A stretch of DNA of 64,000 nucleotides from an uncultured Cytophagales bacterium (GCA_937136415.1 CAKZOK010000150.1:1-64000); one strand, 5' to 3'; counted from the stretch's first letter, positions 8,004 to 18,900 are shown. Notes: generated from the sequence alone by a model not told the origin. Numbers and translations: made by a program.

Positions 8004-11000
8004 CTATTTTTTCTCTTCAATTTGCTTTAATAAAAGCTCCACAGATTTTTGTAGCTGCTCGTCTTCATTTTTTGCTTTTGCATTCGGAGAATTTTTGATG
8101 AGTACATCAGGAACAGCACCGTTATTTTCCATATTCATTCCTGAACCTTTCACATACCAACCTCTGAACGGCAAACGAACAAACGAACCATCAACCAAAG
8201 AAGCTCCACCAGTAGAAATAACTGCTCCAAAAGTAGGCTGCCCCACAAGCGTCCCCAAACCTAAGGTTTTGTAAGCATGTGAGAAAATTTCGGCATTTGA
8301 ATAACTGTTTGCATTACACATCGCAATAGAAGGTTTTGTCCAAACAGGGAAAGGCAAACGCTCGCCATACGGATAATAATTAGCAAAATCCTTTTGGTTT
8401 TTGAGGTCTTTTGTTGCGCCTCTCGGAACTGTGTAAGCGTGTTGTTTTGTAGTCAAGATTGCCATCAAATAGTCGGTAGTCCAGCCACCACCATTAAAAC
8501 GAACATCAATAACTAATCCTTCTTTTCCTGCTCCTTGTGCAGCCAATTCACGCTCAAAACGCTCAAAACTTCTCCAATTCATTCCCTGAATATGGATATA
8601 TCCCAGCTTTCCATTCGAATATTTTTCAGTTAGTTTTTGGCGTTCTCTTACCCATTCTTCATACAGCTCCTTGCCCAAAGAACGAGTAGGACGAATGACT
8701 ACTTCTCTAACTTGTCCTTTTGTATTTTTCACACCCAAAATAGTACGAATATCAGATTTATCAGCAAAGAGGTTATAGAAATTTTCTTCCATTTTTACAG
8801 CCTGTCCATCTACCGAAGTGATAATATCGCCTACATTTATTTTGCTAAATTCCTTATCTGCTGGACTATTTGGAATAATACGAACTACTTTTGCACCTTC
8901 TTTCGTCATAGTGATTTCAGTTCCTAAAAGCCCTGTTCGCTCTCTTTGCGTTTTGGCTCTGTCTCCATTGCGATAGCCCATGTGACTTGCATTTAGTTCT
9001 CCTAACATCAAATTCATTACAGCTTCAAAATCACGTTTGGAAGATGCTTTTTCAGCCCAATCACGATATTTTTTGCCCAATTCTTTCCAGTTTTCGCCGT
9101 GAAAACTTGGGTCATAAAAACGCTCATTTATCAAACTCCATACTTCATTAAAGATTCCTTCTTGTTCTTTTTTGTAATCAATTTGCATACGAGCAGAAAA
9201 TGATAATCTTTCAGGTTTTGAGCTTGCAACAGGAACTTTGAAAAGAAAACCTCCACGAGTAACATAAAATAATTCTTTTCCATCAGGCGACATACTTACA
9301 CCATAAGGTGTTGTTCCTCTCTGTGTAATTGGTTTTCTCTCATCGCCATTCCATTTTATAGAATACAAATCTTGATTGTCGGTAGAAGCCGACCAGCCAC
9401 CACGATTTGTAACAAAATAAAACGTTTGTCCATCATCAGAAATAACCAAATCAGATTCGTTTCCATTCATTGATGTTACTTGTACGAGGCGTTCGTGGAT
9501 TCTATCAAAATCAATAGTGATTGGTTTTACTTCTTCTTCTTTCTCCTCTTTTTTCTTTTTCTCTTCTTCTTTTGGTTCGTCGTCTTCGTCGTAGTTTACT
9601 TTTTCGTCCCAGTCGCTTTTTGTTTTTTGCCAGTCTTTTTTGTTTAGCCAAACAAACCAAACATCAGCGTCTCCGTTGTTACGTTCTGAAATAAAACCTA
9701 GTTTGCTTCCGTCTTTACTCCAAAAAGGCTCACTATCAATACGAGGGTGATAGCTAATATTTACAGGTTCTTTGCTTCCATCTGCTGCCGTAATATATAC
9801 TTCGGCATTAAAATTCAAATCTTCTTGGCTGTATGCAATCCATTTGCTATCAGGCGACCATTGCAAACCACCAGCCGAATTCCAACCTTCCAAAATTGTT
9901 TTTTCATTCGTAATTTTTCCAGTTTTGCCATCAATATCAGCAATAATCAATTTATTAGAACGAGTAAAAGAAATTTTGTTTCCATCTGGCGAGATTGTCA
10001 AATTATCTTCGTGTGCTTCTGTTTCTGTAAGGCGAGTAATTTTGTATTTTAATGTTTCGAACAAACCATTTTTCTTTCCATCAGAAGAATTTACTTTAAA
10101 AATATCTTTTTGTCCTTCTCTATCAGAAATAAAAATAACAGTAGAATCATTCAGAAAATTAACTTCTTGCTCACGAAAGGCACTATTTGTAAGCCTTACA
10201 GTACGCTTGCCTTCTTTGTCATTTTGCATTAAAAATAATTCTCCACGAACTGCAAAGGTTACTAACTTTCCGTTCGGAGAAACAGAATATTCTTGCAAAC
10301 GATTAGAATATGTTTTGCGTTCTATTGGGTCAAAACGATAATCATAGGTTACATTTACTTCTAAAGGAGTAATTTTTTTAGTATCGACATCAAGTTTGAA
10401 AACGCCTGTTCCTTGCTCCAAAACGATTGTTTTTCCATCTTCACTGACATCAAAATGACGAACACCATCATCTTTGAAAGTAGTGAGTTGCTGCGTTGTT
10501 CCGTTTATTGTTCCTTCATCTGTCAGATTTATTTTATACAAATTGTAGCTTTCATCGGCTTCGCTTATAAAAAATAAATTACGGCTATCCGACCAATTTG
10601 GGTGCATATCATTTCCTGCAAAGGTGGTCAGTTGTGTGTATTTTTTAGTTTTTGTATCATATAAAAATACATCACGATTTGCCGACCCACGATAATTTTT
10701 TCTTGTTGGTTTGTTGTACCCCTGAACATACGCCACAAAACGACCATCTGGCGACATCGAAGGCGTATAACCAAGCGCATCAAAATAACGCATTGGTGTT
10801 CCTCCGTTGGCAGAGATTTTCTGAATTTCTTGCGCCCATTCTGCTTGTGCAAAATCACGACGAGCTGTAAATAAAAGCGAGTTATCAGCAGTCCAGCCAG
10901 CTAAATTATCTCCCGAAGAACGATAAGTAAGACGTTTTGGTGTTGAGCCAACTGTTTCCATTACAAAAACATCATCGTTTCCATAACGGTCGCCTTGGAA

Positions 11001-11276
11001 AGCAATCATCTTTCCATCTGGGCTAAAATGAGGATTAAATTCGTAGGCTTCATGAATGGTTAGGCGAGTAGCTTTTCCACCCTCCACAGGCACAGACCAA
11101 ATATCGCCTTGAAATGAAAAAGCAACCGTTTGTCCGTCTGGACTAATAGCAGGAGAGCGCAAAAAAGGCTTCTCGGCTTGCTGTGCCAAAGCACTTGAAG
11201 AAACAAAACCAGTACAAGCAATAGCTAAGGCGATGCTTATTTTTTTGGTTTTATTGAATAATTGTAAAAATGACAT
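8004..11276 (-). CDS. Tricorn-like S41 peptidase with PD40 beta-propeller, secreted
   Basis: 1090 residues. A signal peptide (about 1-31, ending SALAQ) is followed by many PD40/TolB-like blades (SPDGQ/K repeats), about residues 35-540 and 610-700. A very charged K/E linker sits near 570-590. A core helical segment follows, then a PDZ domain (about 790-880) and an S41 peptidase domain (about 900-1070). The nucleophile block is NANSYSNAE (Ser about 993), with a Gly-rich oxyanion loop GxGG before it. The order matches Tricorn protease homologs, which degrade peptides in the envelope of Bacteroidota. The gene is monocistronic with a terminator after it. Confidence 0.9.
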   Translation of the reverse strand: MSFLQLFNKTKKISIALAIACTGFVSSSALAQQAEKPFLRSPAISPDGQTVAFSFQGDIWSVPVEGGKATRLTIHEAYEFNPHFSPDGKMIAFQGDRYGNDDVFVMETVGSTPKRLTYRSSGDNLAGWTADNSLLFTARRDFAQAEWAQEIQKISANGGTPMRYFDALGYTPSMSPDGRFVAYVQGYNKPTRKNYRGSANRDVFLYDTKTKKYTQLTTFAGNDMHPNWSDSRNLFFISEADESYNLYKINLTDEGTINGTTQQLTTFKDDGVRHFDVSEDGKTIVLEQGTGVFKLDVDTKKITPLEVNVTYDYRFDPIERKTYSNRLQEYSVSPNGKLVTFAVRGELFLMQNDKEGKRTVRLTNSAFREQEVNFLNDSTVIFISDREGQKDIFKVNSSDGKKNGLFETLKYKITRLTETEAHEDNLTISPDGNKISFTRSNKLIIADIDGKTGKITNEKTILEGWNSAGGLQWSPDSKWIAYSQEDLNFNAEVYITAADGSKEPVNISYHPRIDSEPFWSKDGSKLGFISERNNGDADVWFVWLNKKDWQKTKSDWDEKVNYDEDDEPKEEEKKKKEEKEEEVKPITIDFDRIHERLVQVTSMNGNESDLVISDDGQTFYFVTNRGGWSASTDNQDLYSIKWNGDERKPITQRGTTPYGVSMSPDGKELFYVTRGGFLFKVPVASSKPERLSFSARMQIDYKKEQEGIFNEVWSLINERFYDPSFHGENWKELGKKYRDWAEKASSKRDFEAVMNLMLGELNASHMGYRNGDRAKTQRERTGLLGTEITMTKEGAKVVRIIPNSPADKEFSKINVGDIITSVDGQAVKMEENFYNLFADKSDIRTILGVKNTKGQVREVVIRPTRSLGKELYEEWVRERQKLTEKYSNGKLGYIHIQGMNWRSFERFERELAAQGAGKEGLVIDVRFNGGGWTTDYLMAILTTKQHAYTVPRGATKDLKNQKDFANYYPYGERLPFPVWTKPSIAMCNANSYSNAEIFSHAYKTLGLGTLVGQPTFGAVISTGGASLVDGSFVRLPFRGWYVKGSGMNMENNGAVPDVLIKNSPNAKAKNEDEQLQKSVELLLKQIEEKK

Positions 11277-11288
11277 AAAGTTAGGTAT

Positions 11289-11318
11289 GTGTTGTTGGTA
11301 AGGACACCAACAACGGCG
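11289..11318. repeat. Dispersed palindromic repeat A, copy 3 (minimal form)
   Basis: GTTGTTGGT (11291-11299) and ACCAACAAC (11306-11314) are perfect 9-bp inverted arms around AAGGAC, followed by GGC. It lies just upstream of the S41 gene start. The inserted GCTxCGCTAA of the longer copies is missing. Confidence 0.75.
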
Positions 11319-11511
11319 AGGTTTAATTTTGATTCTTGCACAGACTAGGGAAGTCTATGATACAATTTATTATTATTTGTTTACAAAATACAATACAAAA
11401 AGTAAAGGCACAAATAATTATCTCAATACGTTGTTTTGTATCGAATTAGGTTACATTTTTTTAAAAAAAACTAGATTTATTGTGATTTTTTAAACTTCTA
11501 ATTACTCATTT

Positions 11512-12099
11512 TTAAAAAAGTCTACTCCAAACCTCGCCATCATAAAACTCTATTTGTAGGATTCCTTTTTTATTCACTAAGATACGTTTTACGTCTTTTC
11601 TATTAGGCTGTGTTTTGTTTTCTAAGAGTTCAAAAACTTCTTTGTGTGGTATTCCATTAATTGTAAAATCTCCTATTTTATTTCTTTCATGTGTACATTT
11701 TGAGTTTTGGAGAAGTGGAATACAGCCTAATTTTTGACTATCTTGAGAAGAATTTCCTGCACGAAATAAATCGGCAGGAAGAAAAGAATAATACACTTTT
11801 ACGTCATTTTCAGTAGCTATTATTTCATAATTTATTCCTCTCAAATATGTATTTGTAATGGTATCTTGCCCAAAAATAGAACGAGTTTCATAATTAGAAT
11901 AACAATCATTTAGACCTAATCTAACAATTTCGGAAACCCTAAACTCTACTATATCTCTTTCTATGGAAGGAATAAAACGAATTGTTTCGGTAGGTAAAGC
12001 TGTCCATTCGTTGGCTAAATCTATCTGATTCGAATCACAAATTATTTCTTGGCAAGATGAAAGGGAAATAAAGAGTAAGATGTAAAGTATAAATTTCAT
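11512..12099 (-). CDS. Lipoprotein of unknown function
   Basis: 195 residues with a short signal peptide and lipobox LSSC (Cys about residue 16), so it should be lipid-anchored. The mature part is a mixed alpha/beta sequence with four further Cys and no motif I recognise. It is flanked by repeat A copies on both sides (11289 and 12117). It is a single minus-strand gene, starting at ATG 12099. Confidence 0.7.
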   Translation of the reverse strand: MKFILYILLFISLSSCQEIICDSNQIDLANEWTALPTETIRFIPSIERDIVEFRVSEIVRLGLNDCYSNYETRSIFGQDTITNTYLRGINYEIIATENDVKVYYSFLPADLFRAGNSSQDSQKLGCIPLLQNSKCTHERNKIGDFTINGIPHKEVFELLENKTQPNRKDVKRILVNKKGILQIEFYDGEVWSRLF

Positions 12100-12116
12100 G
12101 TTTGATTAGTTATTTA

Positions 12117-12155
12117 TGTTGGTGGTGTCGTTACGCTAAAACATCAACAACAGCT
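12117..12155. repeat. Dispersed palindromic repeat A, copy 4
   Basis: TGTTGGTGGTGT, then CGTTACGCTAAA, then ACATCAACAACA. The outer 12-nt arms pair with two mismatches. The centre CGTTACGCTAAA corresponds to CGCTACGCTAAA of copy 1. It lies just upstream of the lipoprotein gene. Confidence 0.7.
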
Positions 12156-12326
12156 AAAGTATATTTTAATCATGTGTTTTCTAATTTCCTAGTCTTTCTT
12201 TATATTCAAATTGTATCTAAATACTTTCTCCTATAAATATCAAATAAGGAATGATAAGTAATGCCCAAAGGTAGCTTTGTGCAAAAATTCCTCCATTCCC
12301 TAATCCCACTTCTCTCGCCCCAAACC

Positions 12327-13331
12327 TTACCTCATCGAAACCACCAATTTTCCAAATCCTTCTCCGTCTTTCATTGTATCAAAGGCTGAAATTATATCAG
12401 AAAAAGGAGTTACAGAGCCAATAATAGGTTTTATTTGGTGTTTTTCAACAAAGTTTACCATTTCTACAAATTCTTTATCACTTCCCATAGTTGAACCTTG
12501 AATACGAATTTGATTAAAAAACATTCTATATAAATCTATCTTTTGAGGCAGCCCCAAAGTTGCACCATAAAAAATGATACGCCCCGAACGCCCTAAAAGT
12601 TTAATTATTTCGGCAAAGGTTTCGCCTCCTGCACTATCAATGGCACAATCAAAACTTCCAGCCATTTCTTTAAGCTGTTTGTTCCAATCTTCATCTTTAT
12701 AATTTACTATTCCTGCTGCTCCCATTTCTTCTAATTTTTCTAATTTTTCGTCATCTCCAGAGGTTACAAAAACTTTTGCGCCTGCTGCCATCGCAAACTG
12801 AAAAGCAAATTGAGCCACTCCACCACCAGCACCCGAAATCAAAACTTTATCTCCTTTTTTTATTCCTCCTTGTTTGAAAACTGCTCCATAAGCTGTCAGT
12901 CCTGCAAGTGGCAAGGCTGCAGCCTCTTCCAAAGAAAGTGATTTTGGTTTTTCTACCAATCTATCTTGATTGACACACACAAATTCGGCAAAAGTTCCGT
13001 CTGTTGGCATTCCTAAGATATGATAATCGGCAGATTGGTGTCTTTCGTCATCTCCCCAGTTGTTATTTGGATTGATAATTACTGTTTTGGATTCCCATTT
13101 TTTTGCGTTTTCTCCTGTTTTTACTACAATTCCACAGCCATCAGAACCTAGCGTAGAAGGACGAATACCGGGATAAAGTCCTTCACGAATCCATTGGTCC
13201 CTACGGTTGAGAGCTGCTGTTTGCATTTGGATAAGTACTTGATTTTGTTTTGGTTGAGGTGTTTTGATGTCTTGAAGTTGGATTCTATCAGAATGAGAGC
13301 TATCTTTTTCGAGGAGGCGTAAGGCGAGCAT
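12327..13331 (-). CDS. MDR-family NAD(P)H quinone oxidoreductase/zinc-type alcohol dehydrogenase-like protein
   Basis: 334 residues with the two-domain medium-chain reductase fold. The GroES-like N-terminus contains LNRRDQWIREG and GSDGCGIV. The Rossmann domain carries GAGGGVAQFAFQFA (about residues 167-180). The four-Cys structural zinc loop of classical alcohol dehydrogenases is absent, which favours the quinone-oxidoreductase branch. The substrate cannot be told. It lies 30 bp downstream of the methyltransferase gene on the same strand and is probably co-transcribed with it. Confidence 0.85.
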   Translation of the reverse strand: MLALRLLEKDSSHSDRIQLQDIKTPQPKQNQVLIQMQTAALNRRDQWIREGLYPGIRPSTLGSDGCGIVVKTGENAKKWESKTVIINPNNNWGDDERHQSADYHILGMPTDGTFAEFVCVNQDRLVEKPKSLSLEEAAALPLAGLTAYGAVFKQGGIKKGDKVLISGAGGGVAQFAFQFAMAAGAKVFVTSGDDEKLEKLEEMGAAGIVNYKDEDWNKQLKEMAGSFDCAIDSAGGETFAEIIKLLGRSGRIIFYGATLGLPQKIDLYRMFFNQIRIQGSTMGSDKEFVEMVNFVEKHQIKPIIGSVTPFSDIISAFDTMKDGEGFGKLVVSMR

Positions 13332-13361
13332 AAAATGAGGGTAAATGAGTAATAAGAAATA

Positions 13362-14354
13362 TTATTTTTTGGTTGCGCTCACAATATAATAAGAAAAATG
13401 ATTTCTTGCTAATCCTAAAAGCATTGTCATCAAAGGTGCAAAAACATTATTTTTTCGTTCTTGATGCAGCTTTGTAATTGATTTTAATTTGATTTGTTTG
13501 AGGAAAAATTTGAGCGTAATATAAGGAACATGAGCCACCGAAGGCGCAATTTTCCATGAAATATCTTCTACTTTAATGTTCTCAAAGCCTAGTTTTTTTA
13601 ATGTTTCTGTAAAAGGATTTATTTGCGCCATTTCTGGCAAAGACCAACACTGACAGGTTTTTTGGTAGGCTTTTTCTACAATAAAAGGAAGTTTGTTTCC
13701 ATGCTTCAAAAACCCATCTGCAATTACTATTTTGCCTCCACTTTTTAATAAACGGCTTGTTTCTTCCAACAATTCGAATTTGTCTTTTCCGTTTGCATGA
13801 CAACTGCTTTCTATGGCATAAGCTGCATCAAAAGTTTTATCTAAAAAAGGAGTATTTGTATAATCTGTACAAACAAATTTGATATTTTCCTTTACAGATT
13901 TATCTTTGATTGTTCCCTCTTTTATTTCTTTTTCTAACAAATACTTTCCCAATTTTATTTGTTCTTCTAAAAGCGTAACGGCTGTTATTTGAGCATTTTG
14001 ATATTTTTGAGCAAAAAATCTAGCACTCGAACCTACTCCACAACCCAAATCAATTACTTTTATTTTTTGATTCGATATTTTTACTTTTTCATCAATTTCT
14101 AAGCGTTCGAAAACTTCTTTTGTTAGTTGAATGAGCATTTTTTCTAAATCAAAAGGGTTCATTCCTTTCTTATAAAAACCAAAATGCATGTGATAATTTT
14201 CACTCCAAAAGCTATAATCTTCGGTCGCTTCTTGATAATAAGAAATAATATTTTGATACTTTTTTTTATCGGAACTAAAAAAGGTTTTAGTTTCGTTTTG
14301 CTGAAAAGATAAAGAATTGAGAGGGGTAGCGAGTGTAGTCTTCATAAGTTTCAT
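13362..14354 (-). CDS. Class I SAM-dependent methyltransferase
   Basis: 330 residues. Motif I is VIDLGCGVGSSARFF (about residues 99-113), followed by an acidic post-motif and a C-terminal cap. The stretch FWSENYHMHFGFY before motif I is the signature seen in small-molecule (sterol, tocopherol, sarcosine-type) methyltransferases, so the substrate is more likely a lipid or small metabolite than nucleic acid. Two in-frame ATGs (14354 and 14345) are possible starts. It is the first gene of a likely two-gene operon with the MDR oxidoreductase and divergent from the exonuclease at 14488. Confidence 0.85.
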   Translation of the reverse strand: MKLMKTTLATPLNSLSFQQNETKTFFSSDKKKYQNIISYYQEATEDYSFWSENYHMHFGFYKKGMNPFDLEKMLIQLTKEVFERLEIDEKVKISNQKIKVIDLGCGVGSSARFFAQKYQNAQITAVTLLEEQIKLGKYLLEKEIKEGTIKDKSVKENIKFVCTDYTNTPFLDKTFDAAYAIESSCHANGKDKFELLEETSRLLKSGGKIVIADGFLKHGNKLPFIVEKAYQKTCQCWSLPEMAQINPFTETLKKLGFENIKVEDISWKIAPSVAHVPYITLKFFLKQIKLKSITKLHQERKNNVFAPLMTMLLGLARNHFSYYIVSATKK

Positions 14355-14487
14355 TTTAAATTGAAAGTTTTGAAACTATTAACGTATTTTTGTGCCTTTT
14401 GAGTTACATTTTCTTAAAGCATTTTTTAAAAAAATTGATTTTTTATTCATAAACCCTTTATTATCAAAGGATTAAATTACAAAAATT

Positions 14488-15006
14488 ATGACTTATATTA
14501 TGGTAGATATAGAAGCTGATGGCGCAATTCCTTCAGATTTTTCTATGATTTCTTTGGGTGCGATTGTGGTTGATGAGCCATTGGACAAAACATTTTATCG
14601 ATGTTTGCGACCTATTTCGGAAAATTACAATCCACAAGCATTAGCTGTTTCGGGTTTTAGTAGAGAAGAAACGATGAATTTTGCGCCTGCTAAAATAGTG
14701 ATGCAAGAGTTTTCGGAATGGATAGGCAAGGTTTGTAAAAGCCGTCCGATTTTTATTAGTGATAATAACGGCTTTGATTGGATGTTTGTGTGTTGGTATT
14801 TCCATCACTTTTTGGGAGAAAATCCTTTTGGTTTTAGTTCTCAAAATTTGGGTAGTCTTTACAAAGGCATCGTAAAAGATACTTTCAAAAATTTCAAACA
14901 TTTGCGCCAAACCAAACATACACACAATGCGCTTGATGATGCAAAAGGAAATGCAGAGGCTTTATTGACTATCAAAAAAGAATATGGATTGAAGATTAAA
15001 CTTTAA
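14488..15006 (+). CDS. DEDDh 3'-5' exonuclease family protein
   Basis: 172 residues. Exo I motif MVDIEADG (D7, E9), Exo II region SDNNGFDWMF (D92/D97) and Exo III HNALDDAKGNAEAL (H146, D151) give a complete DEDDh set. The size resembles single-domain RNase H-fold exoribonucleases (the Rv2179c-like group) more than DNA polymerase III epsilon. It should act on RNA or DNA 3' ends in the cytoplasm with two metal ions. It is monocistronic. A TATTTTTG -7-like box lies at 14385-14392, with no well-spaced TTTG. Confidence 0.82.
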   Translation: MTYIMVDIEADGAIPSDFSMISLGAIVVDEPLDKTFYRCLRPISENYNPQALAVSGFSREETMNFAPAKIVMQEFSEWIGKVCKSRPIFISDNNGFDWMFVCWYFHHFLGENPFGFSSQNLGSLYKGIVKDTFKNFKHLRQTKHTHNALDDAKGNAEALLTIKKEYGLKIKL

Positions 15007-15385
15007 ACTATTTTGTGGAAATATTCGACAAAGTATGGTTTTGAGAGGTAGTTATTTTATTAAGGAAATGGAGTACTTGGCTTAAAATATGTTAGAATTT
15101 CATAAAAAATTATTTTTTTTTATTTAAAAATATACGATTTCAAATAAATTTCTTATAAATTTAAGTATCGTAAAAAAATTATATTCTGTTTCCTCATTTT
15201 ACATAAAAGAATATCTACTATACTCTATTTTTTTGATTTGAGATTCAAGTTACAGCACAACGTAATATTACTATTATTTATACAGATAATATAATTCGTG
15301 TCGCATTGCTCTGTAACTAAAAACTACTTAAAAAAAAGTAGGGTACGGTAAAAAATATCCTATCACTCCTAAACTTATTACTATT
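15007..15385. other. Intergenic region with repeat fragments
   Basis: 379 bp without a gene. A fragment of repeat A (TTCGACAAAGTAT) is at 15024-15036 and repeat D copy 2 (ACTAC / GTAGGGTA) at 15322-15350. The rest is AT-rich with nothing I can name. It should contain the promoter of the lipoprotein at 15386. Confidence 0.5.
15322..15350. repeat. Short repeat D, copy 2
   Basis: ACTACTT, an A-run, then GTAGGGTACGGTA. It matches the string at 95-120, and the arms ACTAC/GTAGG can pair. It lies about 35 bp before the lipoprotein start codon. Confidence 0.35.
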
Positions 15386-15781
15386 TTGAAACAAACTTTA
15401 TTTATCCTATTCTGTACCAGTATTTTTCTGACTTTTTGGAGTTGCGCACCTGTTGTTCCTATTGCTGCTGCTCAAACAATAAATATTGACCCAGATAAGC
15501 CAAATATAGAACTACTATCTAACGAGCAAATCAAAGAATGGAACGCAAAACCTATAAAAGAATGGAATGATTTTTTTGGTTCAGAAGCCGAAACATGGAA
15601 TCCATTTCAGATGAAATTTTATGAAGATATATCGGTAGAAGCTCTTTCAGAAGATGAAAAAACTAAATTGATGAACTATCAAGACGCTGATTGGGAAAAA
15701 CGATTTGGAGGAACAATGGAAACTTGGAAAATCCATCACCTTCTTTTCTATTCTGCCATCTTAAATCTGTCTGTAAACTAA
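15386..15781 (+). CDS. Small lipoprotein with an internal duplication, TTG start
   Basis: 131 residues. The only plausible start is TTG at 15386, giving a lipoprotein signal peptide with lipobox FWSC (Cys about 20). The mature part holds two copies of a pattern W-x4-FG-x3-ETW-x7-FY (about residues 56-80 and 101-125), with KEWNDFFG and DWEKRFGG as the openings. I do not recognise the family. A shorter W/G-rich repeat such as this could be a binding module. It is monocistronic and followed by a repeat A long copy. Confidence 0.65.
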   Translation: MKQTLFILFCTSIFLTFWSCAPVVPIAAAQTINIDPDKPNIELLSNEQIKEWNAKPIKEWNDFFGSEAETWNPFQMKFYEDISVEALSEDEKTKLMNYQDADWEKRFGGTMETWKIHHLLFYSAILNLSVN

Positions 15782-15798
15782 GAGCATGCTTAAAAATT

Positions 15799-15876
15799 TG
15801 GTGGTCTTCGACAAAGTATAATAGTTTATGTAGTTGTTGGTGTTGCTTCACTAAAACGCCAACAACGGCATTGACA
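15799..15876. repeat. Dispersed palindromic repeat A, copy 5 (long form)
   Basis: It runs from GGTGGTCTTCGACAAAGTAT to GCCAACAACGGCATT and aligns without gaps to 6248-6323. GTTGTTGGTGT and ACGCCAACAAC form near-perfect inverted arms. It lies between two convergent genes (stops at 15781 and 15919). Confidence 0.8.
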
Positions 15877-15918
15877 TTAATTTAACTCTACTATATTTTT
15901 AAGCTAATTTATTGAAAT

Positions 15919-18900
15919 TTATTCTAGTACTACTTTTTTGTTTACTACTTTATCCGACATAATTATTTGAACATAATACACTCCTTTTGTAAGTGTTCGG
16001 ACATCAAAAATAAAACGTTTTGTTGTGATTTGTTCTTTTTGATGTGTAATTATTTCTTGCCCTAAATTATTATAAATTCGAATCATTACCTCATCACTTG
16101 TTTGCAATTCTATGTATGCGTTGAGATAATCTTGAGCAGGGTTTGGATAAATCAAGATTTGGTAATTAGTATCATTATCTTCTCCAGTAATTACAGGTTT
16201 GTCAATTACGACCAACTGTTTGGACAATGAATCTATACAACCCAATGAATCTCTTGTAATCAAAGTAATTTGATATTCTCCCTGTTCTTCATAAATTGTT
16301 TGTGCCATTTGTGAAGTAGCCATTTTTCCATTTCCAAAAGTCCAATACCACGACACTGCATCATTACTTTTATCTTCTAAAAATAGAGTATCTTGTTTGA
16401 AAATATTTAATGTGTCTGTTACACTCATTTCAAAATCAGATGAAGGACGGCTAAAACCGATATGGATTTTTACGGCAATACTTTCTAAAGCAGAATCCAG
16501 ATTTGTAACCCAAATATCCTTAGGCTCACTTATAAAACCTACATTATAGACCCTTCCTGTATGAATGGGCTGGTCAGTAGTGGCTGAGTTATAAAAATTA
16601 TATAGCGTTCCTCCTTGTGGCACAATGGTAGTAGAGTCATATCTACAAATGGCTAAATTACTTACAATCGGTTTTGGTGAACGCCTAAATACTAATAGGT
16701 TTTTCGTAGCCATTCCTTGACAGCCTTCTGCTGTTGTGATAGTTAAGCTAATTGTATAATTTCCCTGTGTGTTGTAGGTGTGTGTAGGTGTGCGTTGTGT
16801 AGATGTTGTACCATCGCCAAAGTCCCAAAGCCACGAAATAGCACCAGAAGTATTATCTATAAACCTTACTGTTGTTAATTGGTCTAAGAAAAGTTCTCTA
16901 GGAAAATCAAAACTAGGTACAACTTGTATTATCTCAAGGCGTGTGCTTACAGGGTCGCTTTCAATCAATGAATCAGCTCCTCTAACATATAAAATAGATG
17001 GAATAATTTGGTTTGAATTGAATGAAATTTGACTTCCTTGTGAAATAGGTAAAGAATCTAAATTAGAATAAAAATTAAATATCGTTCCTCCATTAGGGCG
17101 AATAACAACACTTTCTCCTTTACAAATTTTGATAGGTGAAGTAATGGAAGGACGTGGGGATATTTTGCCTACATAAAACCATTTTTCTATTGTCTTCGAA
17201 CACCCAAATTGATTGGTTGTAGTCATTTTTACTTTATAGCGTCCTTGTGCTGCATAAGTATGTCTTTGCGAAGTTCCTGTTTGAAGAGGCGAACCATCGC
17301 CAAAATCCCAGCTTGTAGTTTGATTAAAAAAATCTCCTGATGAAGTATTTTGGAACAATACATTATCATAAAGCAAGGTATCATATCTAGGGCTTGCTAC
17401 AAAATTAGCATCTAACCTAACCCACTGAATTTTGACGAGTATCCTTTCACTTTCTAGTGCAGAATCTATATTAGTAATGTAGAGGCTATCAACAGATTTG
17501 GGAGGAACAAGATAACTATTTCCTATTGCTAAGAGTCTATTTTGAGTAGTATAAAATTTAAAATTTGTTCCGTTTGATAATGGTCTTATTTCAATAGGAA
17601 CATTATCACAAGATTGCCTAGAAGCTCTTGAAACAATAGGTTTAGGAGATTTTCGGACTACTTGAATTACTTTTGCCCTTGTACTTGTACAGCCTGCAAT
17701 ATCTGTAATTGTCAGACTTGCTATATAAGAACCTTGTCTATCATAGCTTATAGTTGGGTTTTGTAATGTTGATGTTTGTCCATTTCCAAAATTCCATAAC
17801 CAAGAAATTGCATTCTGACTAGCATCTTGAAAGCTAATACTATTAAATTGGTCTAGGTTAAGTTGAGAAGGCGAGTTAAAATTAGCGATTGCAGTACGTG
17901 CGCTAAAACGGAGTAATGTATAATCACCTTCCAAAGTAGAATCTGTATTTGTTACATAAAACTGTCTTCCCAAATCGGCAGGTGTAAGTGTAAAAGAAGT
18001 CCCTGATTGAATGGGAGTTTGTGTATTTGCAATATCATACAATCTAAAATTTGTACCTCCTTGTGGTGTGATTGTATAAGAAGTATTTTGGCAAAGTGTA
18101 TTATTAACTGTTGGTGTTGGGGAAATAGAAGAGGTAGGGTCAGTTGCTAATACAGCAGCATCATGAGCATCTCTCAATGCAGCCAATGTAGGTGCAAGCA
18201 TTACCACAAAAGTAATTTTTCGTGTTTCATTAATGCCAAAATTATGCAAGACTGTTCCTACGGTATGAGCTACATCACCTCCACCATTACTAAATCCAGC
18301 ACGTTTGCGAGCAATTCCTGTCGAAACACTTTGATATTTTTCAGCAGAAGTAAACCCATCATTTAGATTAATATTATCTCCTCCTACATTTTCCAAATCT
18401 AATGCAAAATATGTTTTGTTAGGACTAATTGCTTTTATTCCTGCATATCCACTTGTTCCAGTTCCAAATACATATCCAAACTGTCGTGTATTGTCCCAGT
18501 CTGCAAAATTTCTTGTATAATCCCCCAAATTCCAATCATAATATAATCCCACATTCATTGAATCCATTGTAGAACCACTTATATTTGTAAACTCATATTC
18601 CAAAATAATATATTGATGATGAGGAGTATTTGTACGTCCTTTTACGGTATGTTTTACATGTACTCCAACAGGAGGAATGATAGCTCCAAGTGTATCAGCA
18701 AATTTTGATATTGCTTTTGTAAAGAAAGGTGTTTTTTCTGTAATTCTAGGAATATCAATCATCTTAAAATCATCATCTTTAGTGATGTTATTCATATTTG
18801 TAAGTATATTATCCGAAACACTTGTATCTGCTTTGGCTACAATTAATCCTCCTTCTTTCAAACTTTGTCCATTATTTGACTTAATTCCATTTCCCAAACG

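Noticed and set aside
12185..12345. Hydrophobic open frame on the minus strand (GGIFAQSYLWALLIIPYLIF) overlapping the end of the MDR gene
   Set aside because: It has no ATG start, begins right after an in-frame stop inside the MDR gene, and has no ribosome-binding context; probably chance.
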